From NCBI GenBank assembly GCA_937890005.1, contig CALBZA010000040.1, positions 1 to 64,000 of the forward strand: a stretch of DNA of 64,000 nucleotides. Reading direction: 5' to 3'. The DNA is from an uncultured Verrucomicrobia subdivision 3 bacterium (GTDB lineage: Bacteria; Verrucomicrobiota; Verrucomicrobiia; Limisphaerales; DASXHY01). Below the pieces are notes generated by a model. It had not been told where the DNA came from. It searched no databases and saw nothing but the letters and a program-made list of their open reading frames with translations. A program made the position numbers and the translations under genes. Positions 52,490 through 62,143 of the stretch are shown piece after piece. Numbering within the stretch: position 1 is the stretch's first letter; every line of letters begins with the position of its first letter.

Positions 52490-53278
52490 TCATTTTACAA
52501 ACCCAAACCCTGCCACAAGCAATCCGAAGCCGAGCTGCAACGCAAGCCATGTTCCCATCATAAGGAATAACGTTCGGAATAAGGGAACATTCATCAGTCG
52601 CGCGAGGGCGGTTGCCAGCAGGAACACGAACCAGATGTTGAATCCGTTCGAGGCGAGGATGACCGGCCACGATTTGTTGCGCAGTTCGAGCTGCTGGAGA
52701 GTGTCGGTGATTCCAGTGGCGCTGCCGGTCTGGATGCTGAACGCGAGAATGGCGAAGACAATGTTGCCGAGAATGGAAATCATGCTCGCGAGACCGGCCG
52801 CTTCGATTGCTTTCAGCCAGTTCAAACGTTCCTTCAGGAACAGCCGCGCCAGCAGGCAGAGGACAAATGACCACCACGCGACCCGCAGCACGCTGATGAC
52901 AAAAAATCCGATGCCGACGAGCGGATGAATGATTTCCGGACGGGAAAGCTGTTCGATGATCCGGATGCTCTTTTCCGCTTCGGCCTGCTCGATCTTGCCG
53001 GCGGCGAGCTGTTCGTTGACGACTGCTGTCTGCTTTGATTTGAGTTCGTTGAGGATTCCGGGCTGCGACAAAATCGTTCCAAAGGTGAAGCTGGAAACGA
53101 TCGTTGCGAGCAGAATGGGAATGATCCAGCTCCCGGGCTGATGGCGGGCCGATTCGCGGATGTCCTGAAACACTGCGCCGGGAATGGCGAAGACGTTCAG
53201 CAATCGGGCGAGGAGCGACATCTGGGCAGTCGGTCCGGTTGCGGGCGGGACATTCGGTATTACTGGCGGCACTTCCAT
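52490..53278 (-). CDS. YIP1-family membrane protein
   Basis: 262 aa from the ATG at 53278. Pro-rich N-terminus, then PGAVFQDIRESARHQPGSW, the Yip1-domain entry seen in bacterial members (here W-x-x-P then first helix), and five membrane segments (~50-72, 125-150, 165-190, 205-225, 240-260). 45 bp upstream of the adaptor gene, so probably the first gene of the exporter operon. Role unknown. A (GATTG)4 tandem repeat lies directly before the start. Confidence 0.85.
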   Translation of the reverse strand: MEVPPVIPNVPPATGPTAQMSLLARLLNVFAIPGAVFQDIRESARHQPGSWIIPILLATIVSSFTFGTILSQPGILNELKSKQTAVVNEQLAAGKIEQAEAEKSIRIIEQLSRPEIIHPLVGIGFFVISVLRVAWWSFVLCLLARLFLKERLNWLKAIEAAGLASMISILGNIVFAILAFSIQTGSATGITDTLQQLELRNKSWPVILASNGFNIWFVFLLATALARLMNVPLFRTLFLMMGTWLALQLGFGLLVAGFGFVK

Positions 53279-53280
53279 TT

Positions 53281-53300
53281 CAATCCAATCCAATCCAATC
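53281..53300 (-). repeat. Pentanucleotide tandem repeat at the YIP1 start
   Basis: CAATC repeated four times on the plus strand (GATTG on the minus strand), ending 2 bp before the ATG at 53278. There is no Shine-Dalgarno beyond it. Unit length 5 changes any upstream-start frame on slippage. Confidence 0.8.
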
Positions 53301-53419
53301 AGTCGCGACGGTTCCGCGAAGACTCGGTGTCAGTTCAGGCGGATATTTTTTCTGTCGCGGCGGTCAGGTTGCAGTGAATCGGCGGCGGTGTCGAGGGACG
53401 AGCTTGGGGGAAAACGAAG

Positions 53420-53493
53420 TGGCTGTCCGACATGGATTCGAACCATGACAAAAGCCTCCAAAGGGCCTTGTGCTACCATTACACCATCGGACA
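53420..53493 (-). tRNA. tRNA-Gln (anticodon TTG)
   Basis: 74 nt including an encoded CCA. Acceptor TGTCCGA/TCGGACA (7 bp), D arm GTGT-AATGGTA-GCAC, anticodon stem AGGCC/GGCTT with loop CTTTGGA (anticodon TTG), T arm CATGG-TTCGAAT-CCATG, discriminator G then CCA. All invariant positions fit. It lies 127 bp upstream of the exporter operon on the same strand. No integrase or duplicated 3' end nearby, so no sign of use as an attachment site. Confidence 0.97.
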
Positions 53494-53572
53494 AGCCGGT
53501 GCTGAAAGTAGCCTCGCGCCGCCCGAGGCGTCAAATCATCTCTCTGCTCCACGGGATGAGAAGGGAGTTTTT

Positions 53573-53658
53573 ACAGAAGATAACGAAGGAAACGAACATG
53601 TGAGGATTGATGGCGTGACCCTCGAAAGATTCCCTTCGTTCTCTTCGTTTCCTTCTGT
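53573..53658. repeat. ACGAAGGAAACGAA inverted repeat, copy 1
   Basis: Arm ACAGAAGATAACGAAGGAAA (from 53573) is complemented by TTCTCTTCGTTTCCTTCTGT (to 53658), with a ~35-bp spacer. A second copy lies at 58475-58572. Located between tRNA-Gln and the lipoprotein gene. Confidence 0.75.
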
Positions 53659-53767
53659 TCCAATTTTGTTCCGAATCTGGAGTCCTTCCAAAATTCCCGG
53701 AATGTTGGAACCAGATGCCGCTTTACTTTGCTGACCTCAACGCGTTCTCTCTTGCGGCAGGAAGATT

Positions 53768-55528
53768 ATGAAAACTCCACTGAACACCGTTCTCGTTCTT
53801 GCGCTCGCATTCGCATGGTCTGGTTGTAAAAAGGCCGGCGATTCCGACGCGCAAGCGGTCAAGCCGTATCGCGAAACTTCGTTTGATGCAGTCACACGGC
53901 AACTCGATCCGGGCGGCAGCATCTACGGCTATCTCTCGACCGATCAGTGGATGGCCGGACTTTCGACCAACATTCTCAAGCTGCAGCAACTGGCTGACCT
54001 GATTCCTTCGGAACAACTCGAACGTGAACATCTGCACCGCGCGATCGCCGGTGTTGCGCGTGCGATCGAGAAGAGCGGCGTTGAGTCGCTTACAGGCGTT
54101 GGTGTGAGCGGCGTTCAGGTGTCGCCGGAACTGTTCCGAACCAAGCTGATTCTCCACCACAACAAAGGCCGGGGCGACGGCGTGTTCTGGAACATCATGG
54201 GGGAAAAGGCGCACGCGCTCACCGGAATTGACCTTCTTCCCGAGCACACGGCGCTCGCGGCGTTCGGCGATGTAAACGTGCGGCTGATCTGGTCCACCGT
54301 GCAGGAGGAGGTGAAGAACATCGGCGTGCCCGAACTTTCGAACGCCATCGCCGAGTGGCCCCAGGTGTTCGAGCAGAGAACGCAGATCAAGTGGAACAAG
54401 TTCCTCGACTCCCTGAACGGCGAAGTCGGATTCGCATTGACGCTGAACGACGCCAACATGGTTGCTGTGCCGTTCACAGAAGGATTGAGGGTCCCGGAAC
54501 CGGGAATCCTGCTCGCCGTGAAAGTGAACGACGATCTGCTTTACGATCGCATCAGCGGCGAAATGGAAAAGAGCGGGATGGCGCGCATGACCAATGAAAA
54601 GGGTTTGAGGATGGCGGCGATTCGGATGCCGATTCCAGTGCCGCTCGATCTTGAACTCACAGTTGCGCGCAGCGGCGATTATTTGTTCGTTGCCAGTTCA
54701 AGTCTGTTGGTGCGAGAGGTGATCGATGTTCAGTCCGGCAAGGAAAAGGGTTTGCGCGGAAGGGAAGATTTTGTGGAGCTGCTGAAGTATCTGCCGGATG
54801 AAGGCAATCATTTCTTTTATACCGACCGGCGATTCTCCGGGACGATTCAGTCTGTTCAGAAATCCATTCTGTCGAAGAAAGATCCGGCAAGTGCCAGTTC
54901 GCCAGTGGTGCAGACCCTTCTCAATCAAAAACCAAAATTCGGCATGGTGGTGGGACGCCGCACTTCCACGGGATGGGAAAGTGTTTCAGTCGGCAATCAG
55001 GATTCAGCAACCGCGCTGGTTGCCGCACCCGCGGCGGGCGGCGTGATGATAGGATCAGCGATGCTGCTTCCCGCGCTTGCCAAGGCGAAGGATCGAGCGC
55101 AATCGATTTCCTGTGTGAACCACATGAAACAGATTGGCCTCGCGTTCCAGGTTTGGGCGGGAGACCACGATGACAGCTTTTCTTTCAATCTCAGCAGACA
55201 GAAAGGTGGCACGCTGGAACTTTGCGATCGCGACGCCGAGGGATTCGATCGGAACGCTTATCAACATTTGAAGGTGATGGCTGACGAGTTGAGCACTCCC
55301 AAAATTCTGGTCTGCCCGGAAGACAAAGTGGCCGCGGTCGCGGCAGGTTTTTCACAGTTGTCCGCTGGAAACGTGAGTTACAAGTTCCGCTCCGGCAAAC
55401 AGGTTTCAGAAAACAATCCTTTGGAAGTCCTGGCGATTTGCCCGATCCATGGACACGTGTTGACGGTTGACGGCGCTGTTAAGAGAGGATTTGAGGAGCA
55501 TGGATCTCACGCGCACGCGCACCCGTGA
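53768..55528 (+). CDS. Lipoprotein with pseudopilin/DUF1559-like C-terminal part
   Basis: 586 aa. Lipobox WSGC (Cys20). Residues ~40-420 resemble a DUF3352-type repeat-rich domain (LSTDQWMAGLSTNILKLQQL; repeated GEVGFALTLND and LLAVKVNDDLLYDRI strands). Near residue 431 starts MLLPALAKAKDRAQSISCVN followed by HMKQIGLAFQVWAGDH, which is the conserved segment found after the N-terminal helix of DUF1559/type II pseudopilin-like proteins, and the tail holds CPIHGHVLTVDGAVKRG. The pilin helix itself is replaced by the first domain, so this is a fusion. A surface role is likely, mechanism unknown. The next gene overlaps its end by 29 bp. Confidence 0.75.
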   Translation: MKTPLNTVLVLALAFAWSGCKKAGDSDAQAVKPYRETSFDAVTRQLDPGGSIYGYLSTDQWMAGLSTNILKLQQLADLIPSEQLEREHLHRAIAGVARAIEKSGVESLTGVGVSGVQVSPELFRTKLILHHNKGRGDGVFWNIMGEKAHALTGIDLLPEHTALAAFGDVNVRLIWSTVQEEVKNIGVPELSNAIAEWPQVFEQRTQIKWNKFLDSLNGEVGFALTLNDANMVAVPFTEGLRVPEPGILLAVKVNDDLLYDRISGEMEKSGMARMTNEKGLRMAAIRMPIPVPLDLELTVARSGDYLFVASSSLLVREVIDVQSGKEKGLRGREDFVELLKYLPDEGNHFFYTDRRFSGTIQSVQKSILSKKDPASASSPVVQTLLNQKPKFGMVVGRRTSTGWESVSVGNQDSATALVAAPAAGGVMIGSAMLLPALAKAKDRAQSISCVNHMKQIGLAFQVWAGDHDDSFSFNLSRQKGGTLELCDRDAEGFDRNAYQHLKVMADELSTPKILVCPEDKVAAVAAGFSQLSAGNVSYKFRSGKQVSENNPLEVLAICPIHGHVLTVDGAVKRGFEEHGSHAHAHP

Positions 55529-56114
55529 TCCGGTCGAATGGCTGGAGACATGTCCGGATTTTTCGTCACCGATCGCCAACCAGCTCAGGGAATGGATTCT
55601 CGAGTGGGAGCCGGATCTGACGGAGTCGGTCAAGTGGAACATGCTTTGTTTCTCCGGGCGCAAGCTGATTTGCGGGATCAGCGCCTGCAAGAAGCACGCG
55701 GGGCTCTCGTTCTTTCGCGGAACGGAGCTGCCCGATCCGGAGAAGCTGTTCGAGCCGGGAAGTGAGAACAACACGAACATCTGCAGCCTGCGAATTGTGG
55801 CGTTGCAGGAAGTGAATCGCGCCGCGTTGCGTGATCTCCTTCATGCGGCCGTTGAGCTGGATGCAGAGCCTGCGATTCCACCTCCGCCCAAGCGCAGACG
55901 CGCGCCGCTGCCGCTTCCGGAATCTCTTGCAAAAGCCTTGAAACGCGACCGCGTGGCTGCGGTAAACTTTGAAAAGCTTTCACCCACCTGCCGACGCGAA
56001 TACATCGTCTGGGTTGGGACCGCAAAGCTTCCTGAAACTCAAAAGCGGCGGCTGGAACAGACGCTGAAGGCACTGCGCAGCGGCCTGAAATGGATCGATC
56101 GCAAGAAGGCGTAG
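55500..56114 (+). CDS. DUF1801/YdeI-family protein
   Basis: 204 aa from the ATG at 55500, preceded by GAGGAGC; it overlaps the lipoprotein gene by 29 bp. Residues ~10-115 are the DUF1801 (YdhG) fold (WILEWEPDLTESVKWNMLCF, GISACKKHAGLSFFRG). The last ~70 residues (LPESLAKALKRDRVAAVNFE, LSPTCRREYIVWVGTAKLPE, TQKRRLEQTLKALRSG) match the YdeI/OmpD-associated C-terminal motif. Cytoplasmic, molecular function unknown. Confidence 0.85.
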   Translation: MDLTRTRTRDPVEWLETCPDFSSPIANQLREWILEWEPDLTESVKWNMLCFSGRKLICGISACKKHAGLSFFRGTELPDPEKLFEPGSENNTNICSLRIVALQEVNRAALRDLLHAAVELDAEPAIPPPPKRRRAPLPLPESLAKALKRDRVAAVNFEKLSPTCRREYIVWVGTAKLPETQKRRLEQTLKALRSGLKWIDRKKA

Positions 56115-56146
56115 TGAACTGAGCGGACTTTGAACTGTCGCGAGTC

Positions 56147-56185
56147 ACAAAACCCGAAACCCGGAACTCAAAACTTGGAACTTTG
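56147..56185. repeat. AAACCCG/GGAACTC phrase repeat, intergenic
   Basis: AAAACCCGAAACCCGGAACT followed by CAAAACTTGGAACTTTG, in the 74-bp gap between two convergent genes. It shares its phrases with 22207-22231 and 43861-43899. Confidence 0.65.
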
Positions 56186-56188
56186 ACG

Positions 56189-56386
56189 TCAGGCGTAAAC
56201 GTCGAGGTGATAGTCGGCGGGATTCTTCACAGCGGCCTGTTCGAGCATCTGGATCATTGCCGCGCCCTGTTGTTTTTCCACGTCCTGAGCTTTCTTCAGC
56301 ACGGCCACGCCGATTTCCGCCTGTGTGGTCTGTGCGTTCAGAACGCTGTCGAGAAGTGAGCTGGCCGGCGCGCCGGAGATGTTCAT
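56189..56386 (-). CDS. YjfB-family small protein
   Basis: 65 aa from the ATG at 56386 (MNISGAPAS). The pattern VLNAQTTQAEIGVAVLKKAQ and DVEKQQGAAMIQMLEQ with a short C-terminal tail (YHLDVYA) is that of the YjfB family, small helical proteins of unknown role sometimes annotated as motility-related. It is divergent from exonuclease III (start 56483). Confidence 0.8.
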   Translation of the reverse strand: MNISGAPASSLLDSVLNAQTTQAEIGVAVLKKAQDVEKQQGAAMIQMLEQAAVKNPADYHLDVYA

Positions 56387-56482
56387 GGCTCCGTCATCGG
56401 CGGAACTTTGCAACACTTGAAGCAATTTTCCGCGACGGGAACGGGATGGAACTGCCGGCCCGCCTCGGATACTTTCCAGCGC

Positions 56483-57235
56483 GTGAAGCTGATTTCATGG
56501 AACGTAAACGGACTGCGCGCCGTGCTGCGCAAAAGTTTCCTGGATTACATCGAACAGGAACAGCCGGACATCCTCTGCCTTCAGGAAACCAAATGCACGC
56601 CCGACGATGTCGAACAGCTCTGGCCGGTGAGCTACACGACCTATTGGAATTGCGCGGTGAAGAAGGGCTATTCCGGAGTTGCGATTTTCAGCAAGGTTCG
56701 CCCGATCGAAGTGAAGCCGCACATTTCCATTCCCGAGCACGATCAGGAGGGACGCGTGTTGATGGCGGAGTTTCCCGATTTCTATCTGATCAATGTTTAC
56801 GTGCCGAACTCCAAACGTGATTTGTCGCGGCTGGCGTACCGGCAGAACTGGGATCGAGACTTTCTCGCCTATCTCAAACGGTTGGAGACGACAAAGCCGG
56901 TGGTGTTCTGCGGCGATTTGAATGTTGCACACAAGGAAATCGATCTCGCCAATCCGAAGGCCAACGTCCGCAACCACGGTTTCACGCCGGAAGAACGCGC
57001 CGGGTTCGACGCCTTCGTCAACGCAGGGTTTGTGGACACGTTCCGCGAATTCGAAAAGGGCGGGGGACATTACACCTGGTGGAGCCCGATGAGCGGTGCG
57101 CGAAAGCGAAACATTGGCTGGCGGCTGGATTACTTCCTCATCAGCGCTTCACTCCGTCCGCGCCTGAAAACCGCGTTCATTCGAAAGGATGTCGAGGGAT
57201 CGGATCATTGCCCGGTCGGCATCGAACTCGGCTGA
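56483..57235 (+). CDS. xth: Exodeoxyribonuclease III
   Basis: 250 aa, GTG start at 56483, because the product then begins VKLISWNVNGLRAVLRK as in the family; the TTG upstream adds non-conserved residues. Catalytic blocks: WNVNGLRA, CLQETKCTPDD (metal Glu), VFCGDLNVAHKEIDLANPK, RNIGWRLDYFLIS, and GSDHCPVGIEL (catalytic His). It removes 3' blocked ends and cuts at abasic sites in base excision repair. Family length is normal. Confidence 0.95.
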   Translation: MKLISWNVNGLRAVLRKSFLDYIEQEQPDILCLQETKCTPDDVEQLWPVSYTTYWNCAVKKGYSGVAIFSKVRPIEVKPHISIPEHDQEGRVLMAEFPDFYLINVYVPNSKRDLSRLAYRQNWDRDFLAYLKRLETTKPVVFCGDLNVAHKEIDLANPKANVRNHGFTPEERAGFDAFVNAGFVDTFREFEKGGGHYTWWSPMSGARKRNIGWRLDYFLISASLRPRLKTAFIRKDVEGSDHCPVGIELG

Positions 57236-57343
57236 TCGTTTGAAATGCAGGACTGCGATTCTGTGAGTCGCAGCAGCCCCTGAAGTCAGATCAGCGCTCG
57301 AAATCTTCAGTTTTGAAGGGACGACCATGCCCGTGGCAAACGC

Positions 57344-58360
57344 TCAGGTTTTTTTGTCCGGCTGTGCATCGACGTGATGATAGACGTCGCTCATCACCTT
57401 CATGGTGAATCCTCCGACGGCTTCTCCATTGATCTCGCACATCCAGTCATTCAGGTCGGCAAAAGCCACGGTGACGTCATCGCCTTCTTTGAGGTTGGTC
57501 AGGGCGGCCGGGCTGTTTTCCAGTCTGCCATGAATGGATTCCCCTTCGATTGAATTCACCGATACCCACATAAACTCCTCGTTTTCGCCATCCGCAAACC
57601 GGGCTTTGATAACGTAGGGCGACTCGGTGTTTGGTTTCCGGGTGAAGGCATCCACAAACTCCGGCCAGCGTCGGCGCGCTTCATTGACAGCGGCGACAAG
57701 GCGTGGGTCATCAGAGGAAACGTTTACGATCGGGGCAAATGTCGGTTCGTCGAAAAGTTCGAGCGGTTTCCCCGACTGAAGCTTTTCCACGACGCACGGC
57801 GCAAACTCGTTGCAACGGCCAAGCTCGGGGCAGTAGATCGCAAGACAATCGTCCGCCGCAAAAGGCACCAACATCCTGCCCAGAATGGCATAAAGCGGTT
57901 CACGTTCCTCCGGTGAAGGGCGGCTGCCGAAAACATCGGCGGAGATCCAGGCGCGATGCGAAGCCACGGCGCGGGCCAGTCGCATGTCAGAGATCGACTC
58001 GGCGAATTTTTCCGGCTCGCTCATGTAAGGTTGCACGAAGGAGTTGATCAGGAACTGGCGTGCACCGGTGTTGATGAAATAGCTTTTGCCGCTGCCGGGC
58101 TGCAGTGAGGGCTGCACTTTTTCGGCGGGCACCGGCACGATCGTGTTGGGTTCCGGTTCGTCTGCAATGCGGAGCTCGACCCCCAGTGCGCGCGATGCCG
58201 CCTGTCTCACCTGCCAGTCCGCAAAGGTCCGCGCCTCGCTGAGAAGAAACACGAGCGCGGTGAGCGGTTTCTGTTCTCCGGACTGCCGGCGGCGAAGCAG
58301 CCGCCAGGCAACAACGATCGTAAACAGAAGAATGACGGAGACGAGGAGCGCGGTTTTCAT
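57344..58360 (-). CDS. DUF2314-domain membrane-anchored protein
   Basis: 338 aa. An N-terminal anchor (LLVSVILLFTIVVAWRLL) is followed by an uncharacterised ~210-residue alpha/beta domain (LSEARTFADWQVRQAASRAL, RAWISADVFG, DDCLAIYCPELGRCNEF) and a C-terminal DUF2314 domain (EFMWVSVNSIEGESIHGRLE, DDVTVAFADLNDWMC). Both halves recur together in proteins of unknown role. Function cannot be assigned. Single gene. Confidence 0.8.
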   Translation of the reverse strand: MKTALLVSVILLFTIVVAWRLLRRRQSGEQKPLTALVFLLSEARTFADWQVRQAASRALGVELRIADEPEPNTIVPVPAEKVQPSLQPGSGKSYFINTGARQFLINSFVQPYMSEPEKFAESISDMRLARAVASHRAWISADVFGSRPSPEEREPLYAILGRMLVPFAADDCLAIYCPELGRCNEFAPCVVEKLQSGKPLELFDEPTFAPIVNVSSDDPRLVAAVNEARRRWPEFVDAFTRKPNTESPYVIKARFADGENEEFMWVSVNSIEGESIHGRLENSPAALTNLKEGDDVTVAFADLNDWMCEINGEAVGGFTMKVMSDVYHHVDAQPDKKT

Positions 58361-58474
58361 AACGGTGACCGTTGACGAACCGAACGACGCAACACTAGCA
58401 GCGTAAAAAGCGAAGTCGAGATTTCTGGTTCAGTTTCTTTGCAACGGCCTGCGTTAAGCAGAGAAACTGATCTG

Positions 58475-58572
58475 TCACAGAAGAAACGAAGAGAACGAAG
58501 TGGTGTTTTCAGAAGTTGACCCGGTTGGTAAGTCGCCTCTCTCTTCTTCGTTCCCTTCGTTTCCTTCTGTGG
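58475..58572. repeat. ACGAAGGAAACGAA inverted repeat, copy 2
   Basis: Arm TCACAGAAGAAACGAAGAGA (from 58475) is complemented by TTCCCTTCGTTTCCTTCTGT (to 58570), spacer ~42 bp. Same family as 53573-53658. It occupies the 310-bp gap between the DUF2314 and moxR genes; nothing else is recognised there. Confidence 0.75.
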
Positions 58573-58670
58573 TGAATCTGCTTTCCGGAGTCAGTTCATG
58601 CGGCATTTACCCGAATGTGGGTTGTTCCCACGCTTGAGTCTGTTCGGGGCACTCCCTAGATTCTCACCCG

Positions 58671-59651
<981 letters not shown>

Positions 59652-59705
59652 AGCTCTTGAAGTCCGTTTGCGATGCCCTTCGTTTTTTGACCTGAAATTT
59701 TGATC

Positions 59706-62036
59706 ATGAACCTGAAAACATTCCTGAGCCTCGTTGCCGTTGCGTCGCTTACCGCCTGCGCAGCGCAATCCAAAAAGGCCGCACCGGTCCAAGCCAGACA
59801 CACCTTCACCATTGGCACGAACGATTTCCTGCTCGACGGCAAACCGCTTCAGATTCGTTGCGGTGAAATTCATGCCGCGCGTGTTCCGAAAGAATACTGG
59901 CGTCACCGGTTGCAAATGGCCAAGGCGATGGGCCTGAACACCGTTTGCGCGTATCTCTTCTGGAACATGCACGAGCCGCGTCCGGGTGAATTCAACTGGT
60001 CCGGCCAGGCTGACGTTGCGGAGTTTTGCCGCATCGCCCAGGAGGAGGGATTGTGGGTGCTTCTGCGGCCCGGTCCGTATTCCTGTGCCGAATGGGAAAT
60101 GGGCGGACTGCCGTGGTGGCTGTTGAAACACGACGACATCCAGCTTCGTTCCCGCGACGCAAATTTTATCGCTGCTGCGAAACGTTATCTCGCCGAAGTC
60201 GGCCGTGTGCTTGGCCCGCTGCAGGTCACTCGAGGCGGACCGATCCTGTTGGTGCAGGTGGAAAATGAATACGGCTTCTATGCCAAGGACGCCGAATACA
60301 TGGGCGAACTGCGGCAGGCGTTGCTAGATGCGGGATTCGATGTGCCCCTCTTTGCCTGCAACCCGACGCATGCGCTGAAGAACGGTTATCGCTCCGATCT
60401 GTTCCCCGTTGTGAATTTCGGTTCCGATCCGGCGAATGGATTCCGTGCGTTGCGTGAGATTCTGCCGGTCGGTCCGCTCATGTGCGGTGAATTTTATCCC
60501 GGCTGGTTCGACACGTGGGGCTCGCCGCATCATTACGGCAAAACCGATCAATACCTGCGCGACCTGGAATACATGCTGAAGGCAAACGGTTCGTTCAGCA
60601 TTTACATGGCGCATGGCGGAACCACCTTTGGCTTCTGGACCGGCGCGGATCGTCCCTTCAAGCCGGACACATCGAGCTACGATTACGACGCGCCGATCAG
60701 CGAGGCCGGCTGGACAACGGACAAGTTTTTCAAAACGCGCGAGCTGTTCGCGAAATACCTTTTGCCGGGCGAAACGCTGCCCGAACCGCCTCCGGCCAAT
60801 CCGTTGACGTCGATCGCGCCGGTCGAAGTGAAGGAATTCGCGCCGGTGTTTGCGAACCTGCCGAAACCCGTTCGCGACGAAACGCCGCGGAACATGGAAA
60901 AGTACGACCAGGACTTCGGCTGCATCTTGTATCGCACCACGATTCCTGCCGGTCCGGCAGTGACGCTCGAAGCCAGGGCGATTCACGACATCGGGCAGGT
61001 GTTTTTGAACGGTGAGCGCATCGGCTTCACCGACCGTCGCAGCCGCAATTTCAAAGTTCGGCTTCCTGAACGCTCCGCCGCGGCACAGTTGGACATTCTC
61101 GTCGAAGCGATGGGACGCGTGAACTTTGGTGTCGAGGTGCATGACCGCAAAGGCATTCATGGGCCTGTGACGCTTGGAGGACAAACGCTGACGGGCTGGG
61201 AAGTCTTTAATCTTCCGTTGAACGAGAAAATGATTCGTGGATTGAAGTTCACCTCCGGAACCCCCAAAGGCCCGGCGTTCTATCGCGTGAAGGTGAATGT
61301 CGATAAACCCGCGGATACGTTCCTGGACATGCGTCCGTGGGGCAAAGGTTTTGCCTGGGTGAACGGACACAACCTCGGCCGCTTCTGGAACATCGGGCCG
61401 CAGCAGACCATGTATGTGCCGGGGCCGTGGCTGAAGAAGGGTGCCAACGAAATCATCATTCTCGATTTGATCGGTCCGGAAAAACCGGTGGTCGCAGCGC
61501 TCGAGAAACCGATTCTCGACACGCTTCGTCCGGAACTCGATTTCGCGACGGTCAAACGGCCCGCAGTCACGCTTCAGCTCGATTCTGCAAAACCGGTGCA
61601 TTCCGCGGCGTTTGAACCCGGCGCCGGGCAGCAGGAAATTCGCTTCGCTCAGCCTGTGTCAGGCCGCTTCTTCTGTCTTGAAACACTCAGTGCGCATGAT
61701 GGAAAGCCGTACGCCGCGGTGGCGGAACTGTCGTTGCTCGATGCCGACGGCAAGCTGTTGAGCACGGAAGGCTGGACCATCGCCTATGTTGACAGCGAAG
61801 AGCGGACACGCGAAGACGGCACCGCGGAGAACGCGATCGATGGCCAGACGGCGAACTTCTGGCATACGCAATGGGGCGACGCTCAGCCTGCGCATCCGCA
61901 CCGTCTGATTCTCAATCTTGGCTCGACGAAAACGATCAGCGGCTTCCGCTACGTTCCGCGCCAGGGTTCGGGCAGCGTCGGCGGCCGGATCAAGGATTAC
62001 CGGATTTACGTCGGAGAGGATCTGGTAAAGCCATAG
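59706..62036 (+). CDS. Lipoprotein beta-galactosidase, GH35
   Basis: 776 aa from the ATG at 59706. Lipobox LTAC (Cys17). GH35 barrel with acid/base Glu in VQVENEYGFYA, nucleophile Glu in LMCGEFYPGWFD, and the entry GEIHAARVPKEYWRHRLQMA. Beta-sandwich domains follow (LEARAIHDIGQVFLNGERIG, AWVNGHNLGRFWNIGPQQ), and the final ~140 residues are a discoidin-type sugar-binding domain (TENAIDGQTANFWHT-like block, GFRYVPRQGSGSVGGRIKDY). It removes galactose from exported glycans. 54 bp after moxR. Confidence 0.92.
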   Translation: MNLKTFLSLVAVASLTACAAQSKKAAPVQARHTFTIGTNDFLLDGKPLQIRCGEIHAARVPKEYWRHRLQMAKAMGLNTVCAYLFWNMHEPRPGEFNWSGQADVAEFCRIAQEEGLWVLLRPGPYSCAEWEMGGLPWWLLKHDDIQLRSRDANFIAAAKRYLAEVGRVLGPLQVTRGGPILLVQVENEYGFYAKDAEYMGELRQALLDAGFDVPLFACNPTHALKNGYRSDLFPVVNFGSDPANGFRALREILPVGPLMCGEFYPGWFDTWGSPHHYGKTDQYLRDLEYMLKANGSFSIYMAHGGTTFGFWTGADRPFKPDTSSYDYDAPISEAGWTTDKFFKTRELFAKYLLPGETLPEPPPANPLTSIAPVEVKEFAPVFANLPKPVRDETPRNMEKYDQDFGCILYRTTIPAGPAVTLEARAIHDIGQVFLNGERIGFTDRRSRNFKVRLPERSAAAQLDILVEAMGRVNFGVEVHDRKGIHGPVTLGGQTLTGWEVFNLPLNEKMIRGLKFTSGTPKGPAFYRVKVNVDKPADTFLDMRPWGKGFAWVNGHNLGRFWNIGPQQTMYVPGPWLKKGANEIIILDLIGPEKPVVAALEKPILDTLRPELDFATVKRPAVTLQLDSAKPVHSAAFEPGAGQQEIRFAQPVSGRFFCLETLSAHDGKPYAAVAELSLLDADGKLLSTEGWTIAYVDSEERTREDGTAENAIDGQTANFWHTQWGDAQPAHPHRLILNLGSTKTISGFRYVPRQGSGSVGGRIKDYRIYVGEDLVKP

Positions 62037-62040
62037 GCGT

Positions 62041-62143
62041 TCTCATTTATGATTTATGATGTTTGATTTATGATCTGGATGGTTGAAAACCCACGATGGC
62101 GATGTGTTCAAATCATCCATTGTAGATCATAGTCATAAATCCC
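62041..62143. repeat. ATTTATGAT phrase repeat with inverted arms
   Basis: Left block TTTATGATTTATGATGTTTG and GATTTATGATCT, right block TAGATCATAGTCATAAATC in opposite sense. The arms can pair across ~45 bp. The right block reaches the ATG of the DUF58 gene (62144), so it also supplies that gene's upstream region. Confidence 0.65.

Noticed and set aside
53420..53493. tRNA-Gln as an integration site
   Set aside because: No integrase gene and no second copy of the tRNA 3' end seen nearby; neighbouring genes look like normal chromosome.
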